Shown here: positions 10,852-20,997 of the stretch, one piece after another
Numbering within the stretch: the stretch's first letter is position 1
Layout: each line of letters opens with the position of its first letter
Origin: Blakeslea trispora
Taxonomy: Eukaryota; Mucoromycota; Mucoromycetes; Mucorales; Choanephoraceae
Direction of reading: 5' to 3'
NCBI GenBank assembly: GCA_025331445.1
Contig: JAIWNE010000004.1
Location: 1 to 64,000, forward strand
DNA length: 64,000 nt
The notes under the pieces: model-generated
Told to the model about the DNA's origin: nothing
Seen by the model: the letters and a program-made list of their open reading frames with translations, nothing else
Databases searched by the model: none
Translations under genes and position numbers: made by a program

Positions 10852-13523
10852 TTAGAATCCAATAAGTGCCATTAGGCCATAGCCAATAGTTGCAATGCAA
10901 AGCATAGCAAAGATACTGGAGGGAACCCCATTAACTAAGAAATCTTTTGTAGAAAGATAAGGTTTTCCTAATTCATTTTCCTGAGAGATTGCGTTCATGT
11001 TAGGGAAGCCAGAAACAGGTAATCCCATAGCAGCCGAGCAGACAAAGGCAGTGCCCTAACGCAAAGTTAAAGATACAATTAGTATTCAGTCAATTGCCTC
11101 TGTATATTTCAGTATGTCTTTACTTACCATTACAAGCATTCTGGGTTGTGGATCAGCTAATTGAGAGCCTACTTCGGCAACAATAGGTAATACAATTAAA
11201 GCTGCTACTGTATGGCTAATAAATGTAGCAATAATCAGCACCAAACAACTGAAAACAAACAGAACCTCAAAAGCTGATAGTCCTTGGACTAGCGTTTCTA
11301 TCTGTGAGGCAATTGTCTTGAGTAGCCCTGAGCTTTCTACTGCTTTTCCCAAAGCAATGCCTCCCATAGCTAACATGATGACATTCCACAAAAAGTTGTT
11401 AAAATCATCTTTTGTCAAAAGCCCAGTGCCAAAAAAAGCAATGAGTGGCAAGATAGCAATAACGCCCATGTCTCCAAAAACTTGCTCATACGAGTGAGCC
11501 AAGCACCATAGAACAATAGTGGTCAGAGTAACAAGAACGACGTACACTTGAGTTCCTGTGATTGGATCAGTATTAGCACGGATAGTATGTATTTGAGGTG
11601 TCTTTTTTTCGGGATTGTAGTTGTACAATAGCCAAAGCCAGATAATCAAATTGCCAATGATACATAGCGGAATAGAGATAACAAACCATTCACCCCAAGA
11701 AGGTGCAGGGTTCATGTTTTGAATGGCGATGATATTTTGGGGAGAAGAGATAGGAGAAGCCATACCACCCAAGTTGGATGCAAGAGCAATGCCAATGATC
11801 AAACAAGGCCCAAATGTAGAGTCGACAGGAAGTGTACGCAGAATTGGCTATAGAGAATATGAGAAACATATGTATAAATCAGCCACATAATTTTAACGAA
11901 CCTGTATTAAGGAAAAGCAAAGAACAGGTGCAGCCACATTACTGATCCACATACTGGCTATTGTTGCCACCATCATATTGACAATAAGCACACGATTAGG
12001 GCGAGTTCCAGCCTTTGACAAGACAAAGGTAGCCATTGATTTAGCAATACCAAATTTACTCAGGGCACCAGCTATAGCAAAGCCACCAAGCAGTAGCATT
12101 ATAACAGGAGAGAACATGGCACCAAACACACGTTTTGTTGCGTCGGGAGCACTGAGACGAGTATAATGACCATCATCAGAACGCATCACACGGAGCGTGA
12201 TGATTAAAAGTGGAACAAGAAGTGCAGTGACAAATAATGGCATCACCTATTGTTAAACACATGTCATCCGTTTAAAATCATGTTCATATGCCTCTCTCTT
12301 TAATGGTACAAACCTCACCGGCCCATAGCATACTAGCAAACACCAAGATAGCTAAACAGCGGTTTTGCTCAACAGTATCAAACAACTCGGCTCTAAGCAA
12401 CAAAATGAATATAGCAACAGAGGCAGCCATATATAGATAATTCATGACCTGATCACGCGCAACATTCAATATACCAAATGGAGTGCGAATCGCTGAAGGT
12501 TTTGCATCACTAAGGCCAACTGTTTGCGTTCTTCTCTCTTGTCCTATCATGTCCCTCCAAACAGTGTTTCTTTCCCAAACAATATGTTCTCGTAAATGTA
12601 CTTTTAACTCTTCAATCGCCTGATCCAGATCATTGTCAGTTGCCAGGAAGGCATATGCTCTTTCAGATTGCTGTATGCGCTCATTCAACCTCGCTTTGGT
12701 GCTTGTTTCGAATGGATATGCTTGAGAGACATAGGTAGATGTATAGTATTTCTTGAGATTGTTGTTTGTAATCTTATCATACTTTTTTAGAATTTTTGCA
12801 AATGCTGTAAGATTCAGTGCTACAAACGATTTCAGTTCTGAAAGAAGAACAAAAAGATCCACCGTTCGCTTTTTCAATTCAATAACATCGTACACAACGT
12901 CTTTAGGCCATGAGTGCTGCATATAAGTAGATTCGGCTACTGCAGGATCATTTTCAATCACGTTTTTGGAAATGATAGTGGCTGGTAAGAAACTGTCTCC
13001 TTCTACATTGGACTCCCGACGAGGTGGTTGATTTGTATTACTTCTTACTCTACCTTCCTCATGATCTTGAACTGGATGGCTGAGACGACGCGTACGTGAG
13101 AAAGTACCCTGGCTTTCCAGTAATTCAAAATCCTCTAGAAGCGCGTTCATTTCATCGTATAGTTCAGTTTCTTTTTTGGCGTAAAACTTGACTATTTTGT
13201 CCAACGATTTGTTCAACGCGTCTATGAATTGTTGATTTTCTACTTCTACAGGGTTCTCACTGATAAGTGCAGTGCGCTCACTTGCTTCTATTCCCCTTCT
13301 AAATCAATAGAGGAGCGTTCTCTTTGACCAGTTATTCTCTCTTTCTCAATAGAATAAATCAGTTTCTTGAGATTGGAATATCTACAATTGTTTTTTTTAT
13401 ATCTTAGTATTGATTGTGCAACCTTCAATCTTTTCGTGTTGTAACTTTTTAAAATACATACGGAAGATAATAGTCTGCCCAATCTGGCACAGAGTTGAAT
13501 TGTATTTGATGTGAAAACTTCAT
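10852..13523 (-). CDS. SPX-domain low-affinity phosphate/anion transporter (Pho87/Pho90/Pho91-like)
   Basis: Minus-strand exons 13523-13462, 13381-12314, 12246-11902, 11847-11128 and 11055-10852. The N-terminus is an SPX domain (MKFSHQIQFNSVPDWADYYL, then YSNLKKLIYSIEKE and a helical region near FYAKKETELYDEMNALL). By family knowledge SPX binds inositol pyrophosphates and gates phosphate uptake. The rest is a divalent anion:Na+ symporter (DASS/SLC13-like) domain with about 11-12 membrane segments, including ISNVAAPVLCFS and the second repeat's SHTVAALIVLPIVAEVG. Final length is about 785-800 residues, close to yeast Pho90. Oddity: the frame breaks at a TAG (13290-13288) inside the SPX domain. 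Either a 41-nt intron with a poor GTCAAA donor (13328-13288) removes it, or one base is missing beside a G4 run. It could act at the plasma membrane or the vacuole. Confidence 0.88.
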
Positions 13524-15238
13524 TTCTTATTGCATCGATTTGTATGAAAAAGAGAAAAGAAAAAAAGATAGAGAGAAAAAAAAATGGAGAGAAGGATTAG
13601 TCGTTTGGCTGCAAAGATAAAACTGGGTTTCAAAAACAGAGAGGCGTGTGCATTTTCGTTACCAGAGATTGGTTTATAAGTATTTTATGCAGTGACTGAG
13701 ATCAAGAAGAGTCATGCTGCTCATCTGAAGCAGCTCTTTTGTGCTACATAAAGAAAGTATTTGCCATAGACAAGAGTCATATCAATAACATGAAAAGAGT
13801 TCTGTAGTTTGGAAGAAAAAAAAAGAATTTCTATTGTAAGTGTATCGATATATATATGTACATAAGTACAGAAGGAATATAAATAACAGAAATAGTTTGC
13901 CAAGCGTTTGGACTCCTTTTGCTTCACTTTAAGCCTGTCGCTCTTTCAAGCCAAAGAGGTACTAGAGCTCCCTTTGTCGACATAAATCATCCACTGATGT
14001 TTCAGATAAAAAAGAAGAAGAAATAAAAGACTTTTCAATTTTTTTATTTTAGTCAAGAGAAATAAAACCAATCCTTTTTTGCCATTTTGCACACTATTGT
14101 TGACTGGATTTTGAATAAATAGATAAAAAAATCTGCAGTTCAGAATATTTGGAACGCTAAATCAACTTGGACAAATGCAACAATACATTACTATCTGATA
14201 CTTCGCAAGATACAATTACAATTTATTGACTTGAAATAAAAAAGGAAAATCGACTGATCAAAACATTAGAGGTTGATGGATGTTGATGAACAATACAAAG
14301 ACAGGATTGGTGCCAAAGAAAAAAAGAAATGCCTGAGTAAAGTCTACGCGAAAAACACATTTAAAGTTATTGACTGTAAAATCATCATGTCAACTGAAAG
14401 GACTATCATATTGGAGGTGACGCAATACCTCTCTCTTAGTTTCATTGCACACTCTGTTGGGTTTTGATGCTGTCAAGAATGGCTATTGCTTTTCAAAGAA
14501 AACAAAGATTTTAAAGCATTGAATGCTCTCTTTTTTTTTTCGGCAATCATTTGTTCACAGAAAGAAAAAGCAAATCTGGTTTATAGAAAAAAAAAAAAAA
14601 AAGATAAAGCGAGTGGAAGATAGATTTTAGAGAAAGACTCAATTGCTTTTTCTTGGCATAAGTTGACCATCAAGAGAATGAGAAATAAGTTGCAATATTA
14701 TGTCTAAGCAATTAGGCTAGCGCTTGGAGCATAAATGATTTATGAGAAATGAAATGAGATTGGGCAAAGACAGTTCTCAATAGTAGTCTATCATAATTTG
14801 ATTTATCAATGTGCTTTAGTAAACAAACTATTTCTTCCCATCATGAAATGAACTGACTGAAGGCCTTTGATAGAGCTTAGTGATGCAAAGGATGGTTCTT
14901 GTTAGAAAAGCACCGTGATATAGTTTTTTTTTTTTTTTTTTTTTTTTTTGCATTTACATTTGCTACAAAAGTTATATTTAAGTGGGAGTATATTGTTGGA
15001 CTTTCTTCAGCCTGATTTACCTAGTCGAGTTTAACGTTTGTGCATACGATTGGCTTCATTATTTGACCAAAGCATACTCTTAGGTTGTTTGATTTATACG
15101 CGCTACATCGTGAATAAGTGCAAAAGCAACATGTGTGAATCAAAAACGTACCAGAATTTAGACTTCTTTATTAAAGCGCGACAATTTACATTATTTTCTT
15201 CTTAATGATACATTATTCTAACAAAGCAACTATAGAAA
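13524..15238. other. Intergenic region, 5' of the SPX transporter
   Basis: About 1.7 kb upstream of the transporter and downstream of the small membrane protein. Short open frames (13721-13927, 14273-14467) are unconvincing. It contains an A-rich run near 14587-14602 and a 26-nt T tract (14924-14949). No promoter motif can be fixed with confidence. Confidence 0.5.
14924..14949. repeat. Poly(T) tract, 26 nt
   Basis: Uninterrupted run of 26 T on the plus strand in intergenic DNA. It could be a nucleosome-depleting tract or the A-tail of an old retrocopy on the other strand; no retrotransposed sequence was recognised beside it. Confidence 0.7.
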
Positions 15239-15505
15239 CTATTCCCTTGGGTCTGGCAGCCTGGCGTTAGTAGGATCAGTAGAATCGCTTTCCAAGGCTT
15301 TCTTGTTCTGAATGTAGTTGGGTAAGAATGCACATAGAATCACAATTCCAATAATAGCAACAACAGCAAATATCTTTAATCCCAGAGAGAAGTGGCGTAG
15401 CTCTTTCCTATCAACTTTATTTGACTTCACTGATGGTTCAGAAGCAACTGTTGCAAGTTCATCTGAATCTTCTTTATAGCTCTTGTCTTCTTCAATAGTC
15501 TTCAT
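15239..15505 (-). CDS. Small single-pass membrane protein, unknown
   Basis: An 88-residue product if started at 15505. It has a charged N-terminal half rich in Glu, Lys and Ser, one clear hydrophobic helix (about residues 47-66, FAVVAIIGIVILCAFLP), then a short polar tail. It resembles a small type II or tail-anchored protein; I do not recognise a family. The same frame stays open upstream to 15562, but the added part encodes Phe/Ser from a T/C-rich tract followed by CAG, which looks like the 3' end of an intron. A first exon farther upstream is therefore possible and the start is uncertain. It lies on the same strand downstream of the thaumatin-like gene, about 290 bp away. Confidence 0.5.
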   Translation of the reverse strand: MKTIEEDKSYKEDSDELATVASEPSVKSNKVDRKELRHFSLGLKIFAVVAIIGIVILCAFLPNYIQNKKALESDSTDPTNARLPDPRE

Positions 15506-15795
15506 TCTTCTATACACTGAAAAAAAGAAAGAAAGAAAAAGCGAGACAATCGGTTTATACATATAGATTGGTCAATATCAATATCAAAAGGAATGTGGGC
15601 AACATAGATATAGATATAAATTATGAATGCAGTTTATTTTTTCGTATTTCATTATCAAAATGAAAACTTTGCATGCAAATAAAATGTAATAGTGTTCTAT
15701 ATAATGAGAGATCAACTCTAATTGTCTATGCGTCTATATGTCTATGTGTCTATGTATAATGTCATCGAGACATGAAAATGTGTATAGGAGTGAAT

Positions 15796-16473
15796 TTAAC
15801 AGAAAGAGACAGTGTAGCCACCAGAAGAACAAGAGAACATGGAGGTGTTGTCATCGTAAGCGTAGGTATAGACATCGGGACAGGCTTCCTTAACGGGAGA
15901 AGAGTACTTGCTAGCAGCACAGTTACCACGTTGAGCAGCATCACCAGTACAACAGTATTCGTCAGTACCAAAGGCAGCACAGGCAGACTTACAACCAACA
16001 ACATTGCCGTTGGCATCCTTATCTTGAAGTTCTTTGGGACAACTAGGCAAGGCACTACAGGCAGGAACACCACATTCATAACCGTCAGCATCGCCACTGT
16101 TGGGAGAGATAGTGATAGGCAAGTTGTAACCATCTACGAAAGAGACATCGTAAAAGTCCTTGCCCTTGGCGCCCTTAAAGAGGAATTCAGCAAGAGAGGC
16201 AGGAGCACCGGGATGACAATCGGAATCACCAGAACAGCCTTCTCTTCCCCAGATACGACCACCCCAGTTGGAGGGAACAGACAACTTGATGGAGCCACCA
16301 GCAGAAAGACTTGTGCTCTTTTGGTCATTGGCATCATTGGTTAATTGGTTGACTTGGATATTCTTGCTACAGCTGTTCTTCACAGTAATAGTAACACTAC
16401 CATCAGTAGGGGCGGCCATAACTGAGGCACTCAAACCAGCGAGAGCAAAGAGAACGGAAGCAAACTTGACCAT
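15796..16473 (-). CDS. Secreted thaumatin-like protein
   Basis: Intronless, 225 residues. Signal peptide about residues 1-20 ending in VMAAP, then a mature protein of about 205 residues with roughly 14 Cys, near the 16 of classical thaumatin-like proteins. Recognisable blocks are VTITVKNSCSKNIQVNQL, the NWGGRIWGREGC segment (the usual G-R-x-W-G-R-x-x-C pattern), FYDVSFVDGYNLPITI, CGVPACSALPSCP, and C-terminal CPDVYTYAYDD. Family members are cell-wall or extracellular proteins, some binding or cleaving beta-1,3-glucan; activity here is not provable. Codons end strongly in C (AAC, ACC, TTC, GGT), unlike most neighbours, suggesting high expression. The start is the second in-frame ATG, which gives the signal peptide; an upstream in-frame ATG would add 16 residues. 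The 190-residue frame on the opposite strand is a shadow of this codon bias. Confidence 0.92.
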   Translation of the reverse strand: MVKFASVLFALAGLSASVMAAPTDGSVTITVKNSCSKNIQVNQLTNDANDQKSTSLSAGGSIKLSVPSNWGGRIWGREGCSGDSDCHPGAPASLAEFLFKGAKGKDFYDVSFVDGYNLPITISPNSGDADGYECGVPACSALPSCPKELQDKDANGNVVGCKSACAAFGTDEYCCTGDAAQRGNCAASKYSSPVKEACPDVYTYAYDDNTSMFSCSSGGYTVSFC

Positions 16474-17539
16474 GATGATTATAGATATAAAGTAGAATAA
16501 GAATGAAGAACACAACTTCAAGGTTCAAAAATCCTTTTCATTTATATTGAAAAGTGAAACATAAATTCAATCGGCGTTGTTCAACTTAGTGAGGGCTGGT
16601 TTCTTGTACCTTGAAAGATGATACGTCAAGTTCCTTAAACATTATCAAGTAGCCAATATGAATGATTCTAATGGTATATAAAAAAAAAATTTTTTTTTAG
16701 AAATGATCTGGGTGCCTGTTTGTAGTTCTAGACCTTACACTATGTCTTGGCTCCTAATTATAGTAATAGGGTAAGTCTGAAAACCATTATTTCTCATTAC
16801 GCACAGGGCAATTATATTTAGACTTTTCGAATCATGTAGCTCGAGCGCAGTAAACAGAAACTTTTTTTTTTCAACTTAAGCAATCAATCTAGAAGCCAAA
16901 GAAAGCCTCACTTCCCGCCCTTTCCTTTATTTAGTTGGCATTCTTTGGGCCCTTTTTCTTTCTTTCAACTGAAACAAAAGATAGAGATAGATTATCAGAA
17001 ATTTCTTTTTCTTCCTGTCCGTCTTTTAGACGCTAGATAGATGTAAACTTGTCCAAGAGATGATAATGACTAGTACGAAACAAGATGAAGAATTTTCTCT
17101 CTCTTTTTTCCTTTCTTTCTTTGGTAATTGGGAACTCAATAATGAAAAATGAAACAAAGTAACTAATTAACATACGAAACATGGTTAATGAAAATCTTTG
17201 CAATGGAAAAAAAAAGTTTTTCACACGTTGGGACTTACTTGAATTAGTTTCAGATTTGAGCGTCTTATTCTACTACAAATGTCTTGTATCAATTTATTGA
17301 CATTGTGTAGACATTAATTAGGCTATCCAAATTGAGACTTTTTGGCATATCTCCACCGTCTCCTTTTTTTTTTTTTTTACTTATTTCTATAATAACAAAC
17401 GCTCCATATTCTCTCCTAGAGTTAAATGAAGAATCTCAAGATTAATTTCTCAGGTCGTTTCCCTTTTTCTCTTCTTTCTTATTCCTATATATTTCTTTCA
17501 TAAAAAAAAGAAATTTCCAAATCAGTTTATTTATGCTGC
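16474..17539. other. Intergenic region between divergent genes
   Basis: Holds the promoter of the thaumatin-like gene (-) and of the SH3-SAM-PH gene (+). It includes an A9/T9 palindromic run near 16681-16698 and T/C-rich tracts at 17090-17120, 17360-17380 and 17460-17500. No gene is supported. Confidence 0.5.
16541..16547 (-). promoter_or_regulatory. Candidate TATA box of the thaumatin-like gene
   Basis: On the minus strand the sequence reads ATATAAAT about 70 nt before the chosen ATG at 16473, a spacing that fits a TATA element plus a short leader for a highly expressed gene. Motif match only. Confidence 0.4.
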
Positions 17540-19524
17540 ATGCATGCGACACGTTTTGAGACAGTTTATGCAATTCAAGATTTTGAAGCAGAAAATGGTG
17601 ATGAAATTGGATTCCTAGAAGGTGAGCCTATTCTTGTTATTCAGAAAGATGATGGCTTTGATGATGGTTGGTGGAAGGTAAAAACTTTTCTTTAAGAAAA
17701 AAAAAACAAATAGGAGGGGCTCAGGTTTAAGCAAATAGGGACAAAACATGAAAAACGAAATAGGCCTTTTTCCAAAAAGCTATATAGTCCATAACTCAAT
17801 ATCTAGTCCACAACCTGAAAGGACCAAAAGTTCTGCCTTTGCAGATGACAGTACATTAAGGCCTTCATCCTCAAGTAGTAGTACTTGTTCAAATAGCATG
17901 CTAAGAAAATCTGTCATTCGCTCTTTGTTTCTGCCAAAATTAAGATTTACTCCACCCGAAGAATGGGACATAGAACAAGTACAGATTTGGTTACACGAAA
18001 TGCGTTTTACCATAAACATTGTCAATCACTTTAAAGGTGAGGTTTTCTTTATCTCTCCCTTTTGCTATTCTCCTTCTTGTCTCTATTTATGACTAAAAAA
18101 AGCAAATAGCTCAAGAGATTACAGGAGATGTCCTGCTTGAACTCACTATGGACTCTTTAAAGGAACTCAACATACCTACTTTTGGAAAACGCTTTAGATT
18201 ATATACAGCCATCAATCTTCTTAAAGAAGAATATGAATATCAATGCTGCAACAGAATGTCGACAGCCTCCTCATCTGATGGCTCAGAAGAAGCAATTGAA
18301 AGCTCAACCACATTTGAGTCTATAGATCGTTTTAGCAGACATAGTCAAATAAGTCAACCTAGTATTATGTCAACTCAGAATCTTTCTCGTGTATGCTTCC
18401 TTACCTTCTTTGTTTCAATTGAATCATACAAAAAAAAAAAGAACTCTTCTCCTTATTGTTTTTTTTTCTATATCTATATATTTCTAGAGCAACCATAGCC
18501 TACCTAACTTTACGTACCAAAAGTAGTATCCTTCTCTTTTTTTATTTATTTATTTGTTTTCCTTTTTCTTCTTCTAATTGATTGATCTATTAGAAAAACT
18601 TTAATGAAAGCTTCATTGGATATGTATGACCCTAAAGAAACAGGAGACGTTGGACCGGATACAAAAGGATGGCTCTACAAACAAGGTTGCAAGTACAAAC
18701 AATGGAACAAGCGATGGTTTGTGTTGAAGGGTATCAACTTGTTCTATTTCAAAAGCCCCGAGGTAAGAAGATTCCAATATCAAGTGAACTCAATTGTACT
18801 GACATGATTGTTAGGATCTAAGAATGAAGGGAATTATCAATCTACGAGGATACCGTATTGTTCCAGATGAAACGATACAGCCAGGGAAGTATTCCTTTAA
18901 AGCTCAGCATTTCGAAGAGCGCACGTTTTACTTTTATACAGATACAGAAACGAGTATGAGACAATGGATATCTCCCCTAATGAAGGCGACGATCACCAGG
19001 GACTTTAGTGCACCTGTACTTAGCTCTCATACAATACCAACTGTGTCTCTAGGCGTGGCTCGTCGAATGAAACCCAGACCCCATCTATTTTGCTATACCG
19101 TCGACCTAATCGACTTGAGTTTCATCTTCCGACAAGGCTTGAGGATGACTATGTCCAATGGGTAAACTCAACAGTAGATTCCGCAAACATCAGGGATCTT
19201 CAAGAACTCAGAACAGGGACTGTGCTAATCGACTTACTAGAAGGGTTGAGCTGCAAGAAAGTGAGACAATCTACTCTTGGCAGGTCCTCTCATAAGCTTC
19301 CAGATCTAGCTATTGCCTTTCGGTTTTTGCTGTCAGAACAAATAATTGTAGGAAATCAATGTCAGATAAAAGGTTAGCTTACTTGGTATAAACCAAACAA
19401 TTGCTTCATCCATTCATCTCTTTCTTGTTTCTCTTTTAAATCTATAGATATACAAGAAGGCGATAGAGAAAAGATGCTAATTCTACTGAAGCTAATTCAT
19501 CAATGGGCAACTAAACTTGACTAA
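17540..19524 (+). CDS. Boi1/Boi2/Pob1-like polarity adaptor: SH3, SAM, PH and C-terminal CH-like domain
   Basis: Seven modelled exons: 17540-17677, 17739-18036, 18110-18390, 18488-18522, 18594-18762, 18815-19372, 19448-19524. SH3 is residues 1 to about 60 (YAIQDFEAENGDEIGF, DGWWK, GLFPKSYI, split by intron 1). SAM is about 118-185 (WDIEQVQIWLHEM to ELNIPTFGKRFRLYTAINLL). PH is about 274-375 (KGWLYKQGCKYKQWNKRWFV to MRQWISPLMKAT). The last 100 residues look like a calponin-homology domain (VNSTVDSANIRDLQELRTG, TVLIDLLEGLS, ending GDREKMLILLKLIHQW). Boi/Pob1 proteins link Cdc42 and formins to membranes at growth sites, so a role in tip growth is likely. Oddity: exon 6 changes frame at a C4 run (19079-19082); exactly one base is missing, and MKPRP then continues as PSILLYRRP in the next frame. 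Confidence 0.82.
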
Positions 19525-20053
19525 AAAAAAAATTTTTTTTAAAGTAGAATTTTCTACTTTCCCTTTTTTTTTTTTTAATAAACCACAATTTGTCTAATTT
19601 CTCGATTTGTCTGATGAAATCGTTCTTTGTTTCATATTAAATAATCTCAATTTTTATAAAATTTTTTATGGTAACAAAAGTCTTATTTTCTTGGTTTTTT
19701 ATTCCAGAAAAAATCAAATATCTTTTGGTACCAAAGACAGATCTGAGTTGATTCGCTAACACCATTGAGCCAAAGTGCTATGACTGGCGTTTGATAGTAA
19801 CCTCTCAATATTTATATACATAAAAAGAAAATGAAAAAATAAGTGTTTATTGTGTAATGAAGCCATTTGTGTTTAGGCTTATGGGTTTGATCTGTATCAA
19901 TATGTGTGTGTGTGTGGTTTATTTCAACATGTTGTTCAAGTGAAAAAAATATTTATTAAAAAACAAAAGAGAAATTGAGATGGTCTTGAGCCATAACAAC
20001 CTGTTTCTTTTTTAACAAGGTATAACATGACAAGTGAAAAAATATTCTTGATA
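19525..20053. other. Short region between convergent genes
   Basis: About 530 bp shared by the 3' ends of the SH3-SAM-PH gene (+) and thioredoxin (-). AT-rich, with AATAAA-like signals near 19577 (+) and a short TG repeat at 19903-19916. No gene seen. Confidence 0.5.
19541..19560. repeat. Inverted repeat just after the stop codon
   Basis: AAAGTAGAA and TTCTACTTT form a 9-bp inverted repeat separated by TT, 16 nt after the stop at 19524 and right behind an A10T8 palindromic run. It may lie in the 3' untranslated region. A hairpin in the transcript is possible; function unknown. Confidence 0.45.
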
Positions 20054-20362
20054 TTAAATAAATCGCTTGATACTAGCTTCAATCTCCTTGATATCGGCAC
20101 CAACCACTTCACCTAACTTTTGACCATTCTTGAAAAACATGATGGTGGGCATGGCACGGATCTGGTATTCAGCAGCAACATCTTTTAAGCTATCTACATC
20201 TACCTTGACAAAGACAGCATCGGTATAGGTCTTTGCAAAGCTTTCTAAACGGGGTGCAATAACCTTACAGGGACCACACCAGACAGCATAGAAATCAACC
20301 ACAATAAGCTTGTTATGGTTGATAACTTTATTGAAAGTTTCGGCTGAACCAATTTCGATCAT
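20054..20362 (-). CDS. Thioredoxin
   Basis: Intronless, 102 residues, the normal size of cytosolic thioredoxin. The active site WCGPC sits at about residues 28-32 in VDFYAVWCGPCKVIAP, with the structural Asp in VVDFYA, the cis-Pro in RAMPTIMFF and the closing KNGQKLGEVVGA. Its two cysteines pass electrons from thioredoxin reductase to ribonucleotide reductase, peroxiredoxins and methionine sulfoxide reductases. There is no targeting peptide, so it is probably cytosolic. On the coding strand a T31 tract, a short break and a T9 run lie about 10-50 nt before the ATG. Very high confidence in identity. Confidence 0.97.
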   Translation of the reverse strand: MIEIGSAETFNKVINHNKLIVVDFYAVWCGPCKVIAPRLESFAKTYTDAVFVKVDVDSLKDVAAEYQIRAMPTIMFFKNGQKLGEVVGADIKEIEASIKRFI

Positions 20363-20370
20363 TTGTAATT

Positions 20371-20375
20371 AAAAA

Positions 20376-20412
<37 letters not shown>
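20371..20412. repeat. Poly(A)/poly(T) tract 5' of thioredoxin, A9-GT-A31
   Basis: Plus strand shows A9 (20371-20379), GT, then A31 (20382-20412). On the coding strand of thioredoxin this is T31 and T9 directly before the start codon, either a promoter dT tract or a poly(U) leader. Confidence 0.75.
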
Positions 20413-20414
<2 letters not shown>

Positions 20415-20459
20415 TTTTCTGCCTTTTGTTCCTTAGCAACAATTTCATGACTAAGCTTT

Positions 20460-20687
20460 TTATTTTAATAATTGGGTCAATGATTGATAAGCCTTTTCTA
20501 GACGATGCTGTGTTGTCTTTTGGTAAAGATCAACCTGAGTAAACATCTTGGCTGTCTTAAGTGTTTGCTCATGTATCTCATTTGTCTTTAAGCTGGCTTT
20601 TATTAGCTGTTCCCAATCGTCATATACTTTTTCGGTCTTTGCGCGACATTCTTCTTTAAATTTAGAAAGTTCTTGATAATTCTGCAT
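20460..20687 (-). CDS. Small helical (coiled-coil) protein, 75 residues, unknown
   Basis: Intronless frame in the same orientation as thioredoxin, with about 97 bp between the two coding regions. The sequence is predicted entirely helical, rich in Lys, Glu and Gln with heptad-like Leu/Ala spacing (for example FKEECRAKTEKVYDDWEQLI, ending QSLTQLLK). Size and composition recall small subunits of helical complexes such as BLOC-1/BORC or kinetochore complexes; the C-terminal pattern is faintly like BORCS7, but this is only a guess. The start ATG is the first of the frame. Regular codon use and the lack of low complexity support a real gene. Confidence 0.6.
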   Translation of the reverse strand: MQNYQELSKFKEECRAKTEKVYDDWEQLIKASLKTNEIHEQTLKTAKMFTQVDLYQKTTQHRLEKAYQSLTQLLK

Positions 20688-20997
20688 TGAATATGATTTA
20701 ATATTTAAAAAAGAAAGTTATGGAAATGACTTCATCCATATGTAAATAAATAGGAGAGGGGGGTGAAAAAAAAAGAGGGAGTAAATAGGTGGAGCACAAG
20801 GAACTAACCAATCAAATCGATTTAAATGACTCACTTTTTTTTTCGCTTTATATTTGAAACAAAATTCCGATTTTATTTTTCTCTTTTTCTCTCTTTTTTT
20901 TTATTAGGTTTTATTATGTGTTGATTTACCTTCAAATTACACCCTCTCTCTCTCTCTCTCTTCTGATTGTTGTACTTTAATGTATATTATTTAAACC
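20688..20997. other. Divergent promoter region with a CT microsatellite
   Basis: About 310 bp between the starts of the small helical gene (-) and the acidic coiled-coil gene (+). It contains T/C tracts and a (CT)9 repeat at about 20944-20961, 36 nt before the plus-strand ATG. Confidence 0.6.

Noticed and set aside
15772..16344. 190-codon plus-strand open frame opposite the thaumatin-like gene
   Set aside because: It is the complement of a strongly C-biased coding region; the translation is repetitive Ser/Thr/Gly without domain or start context.
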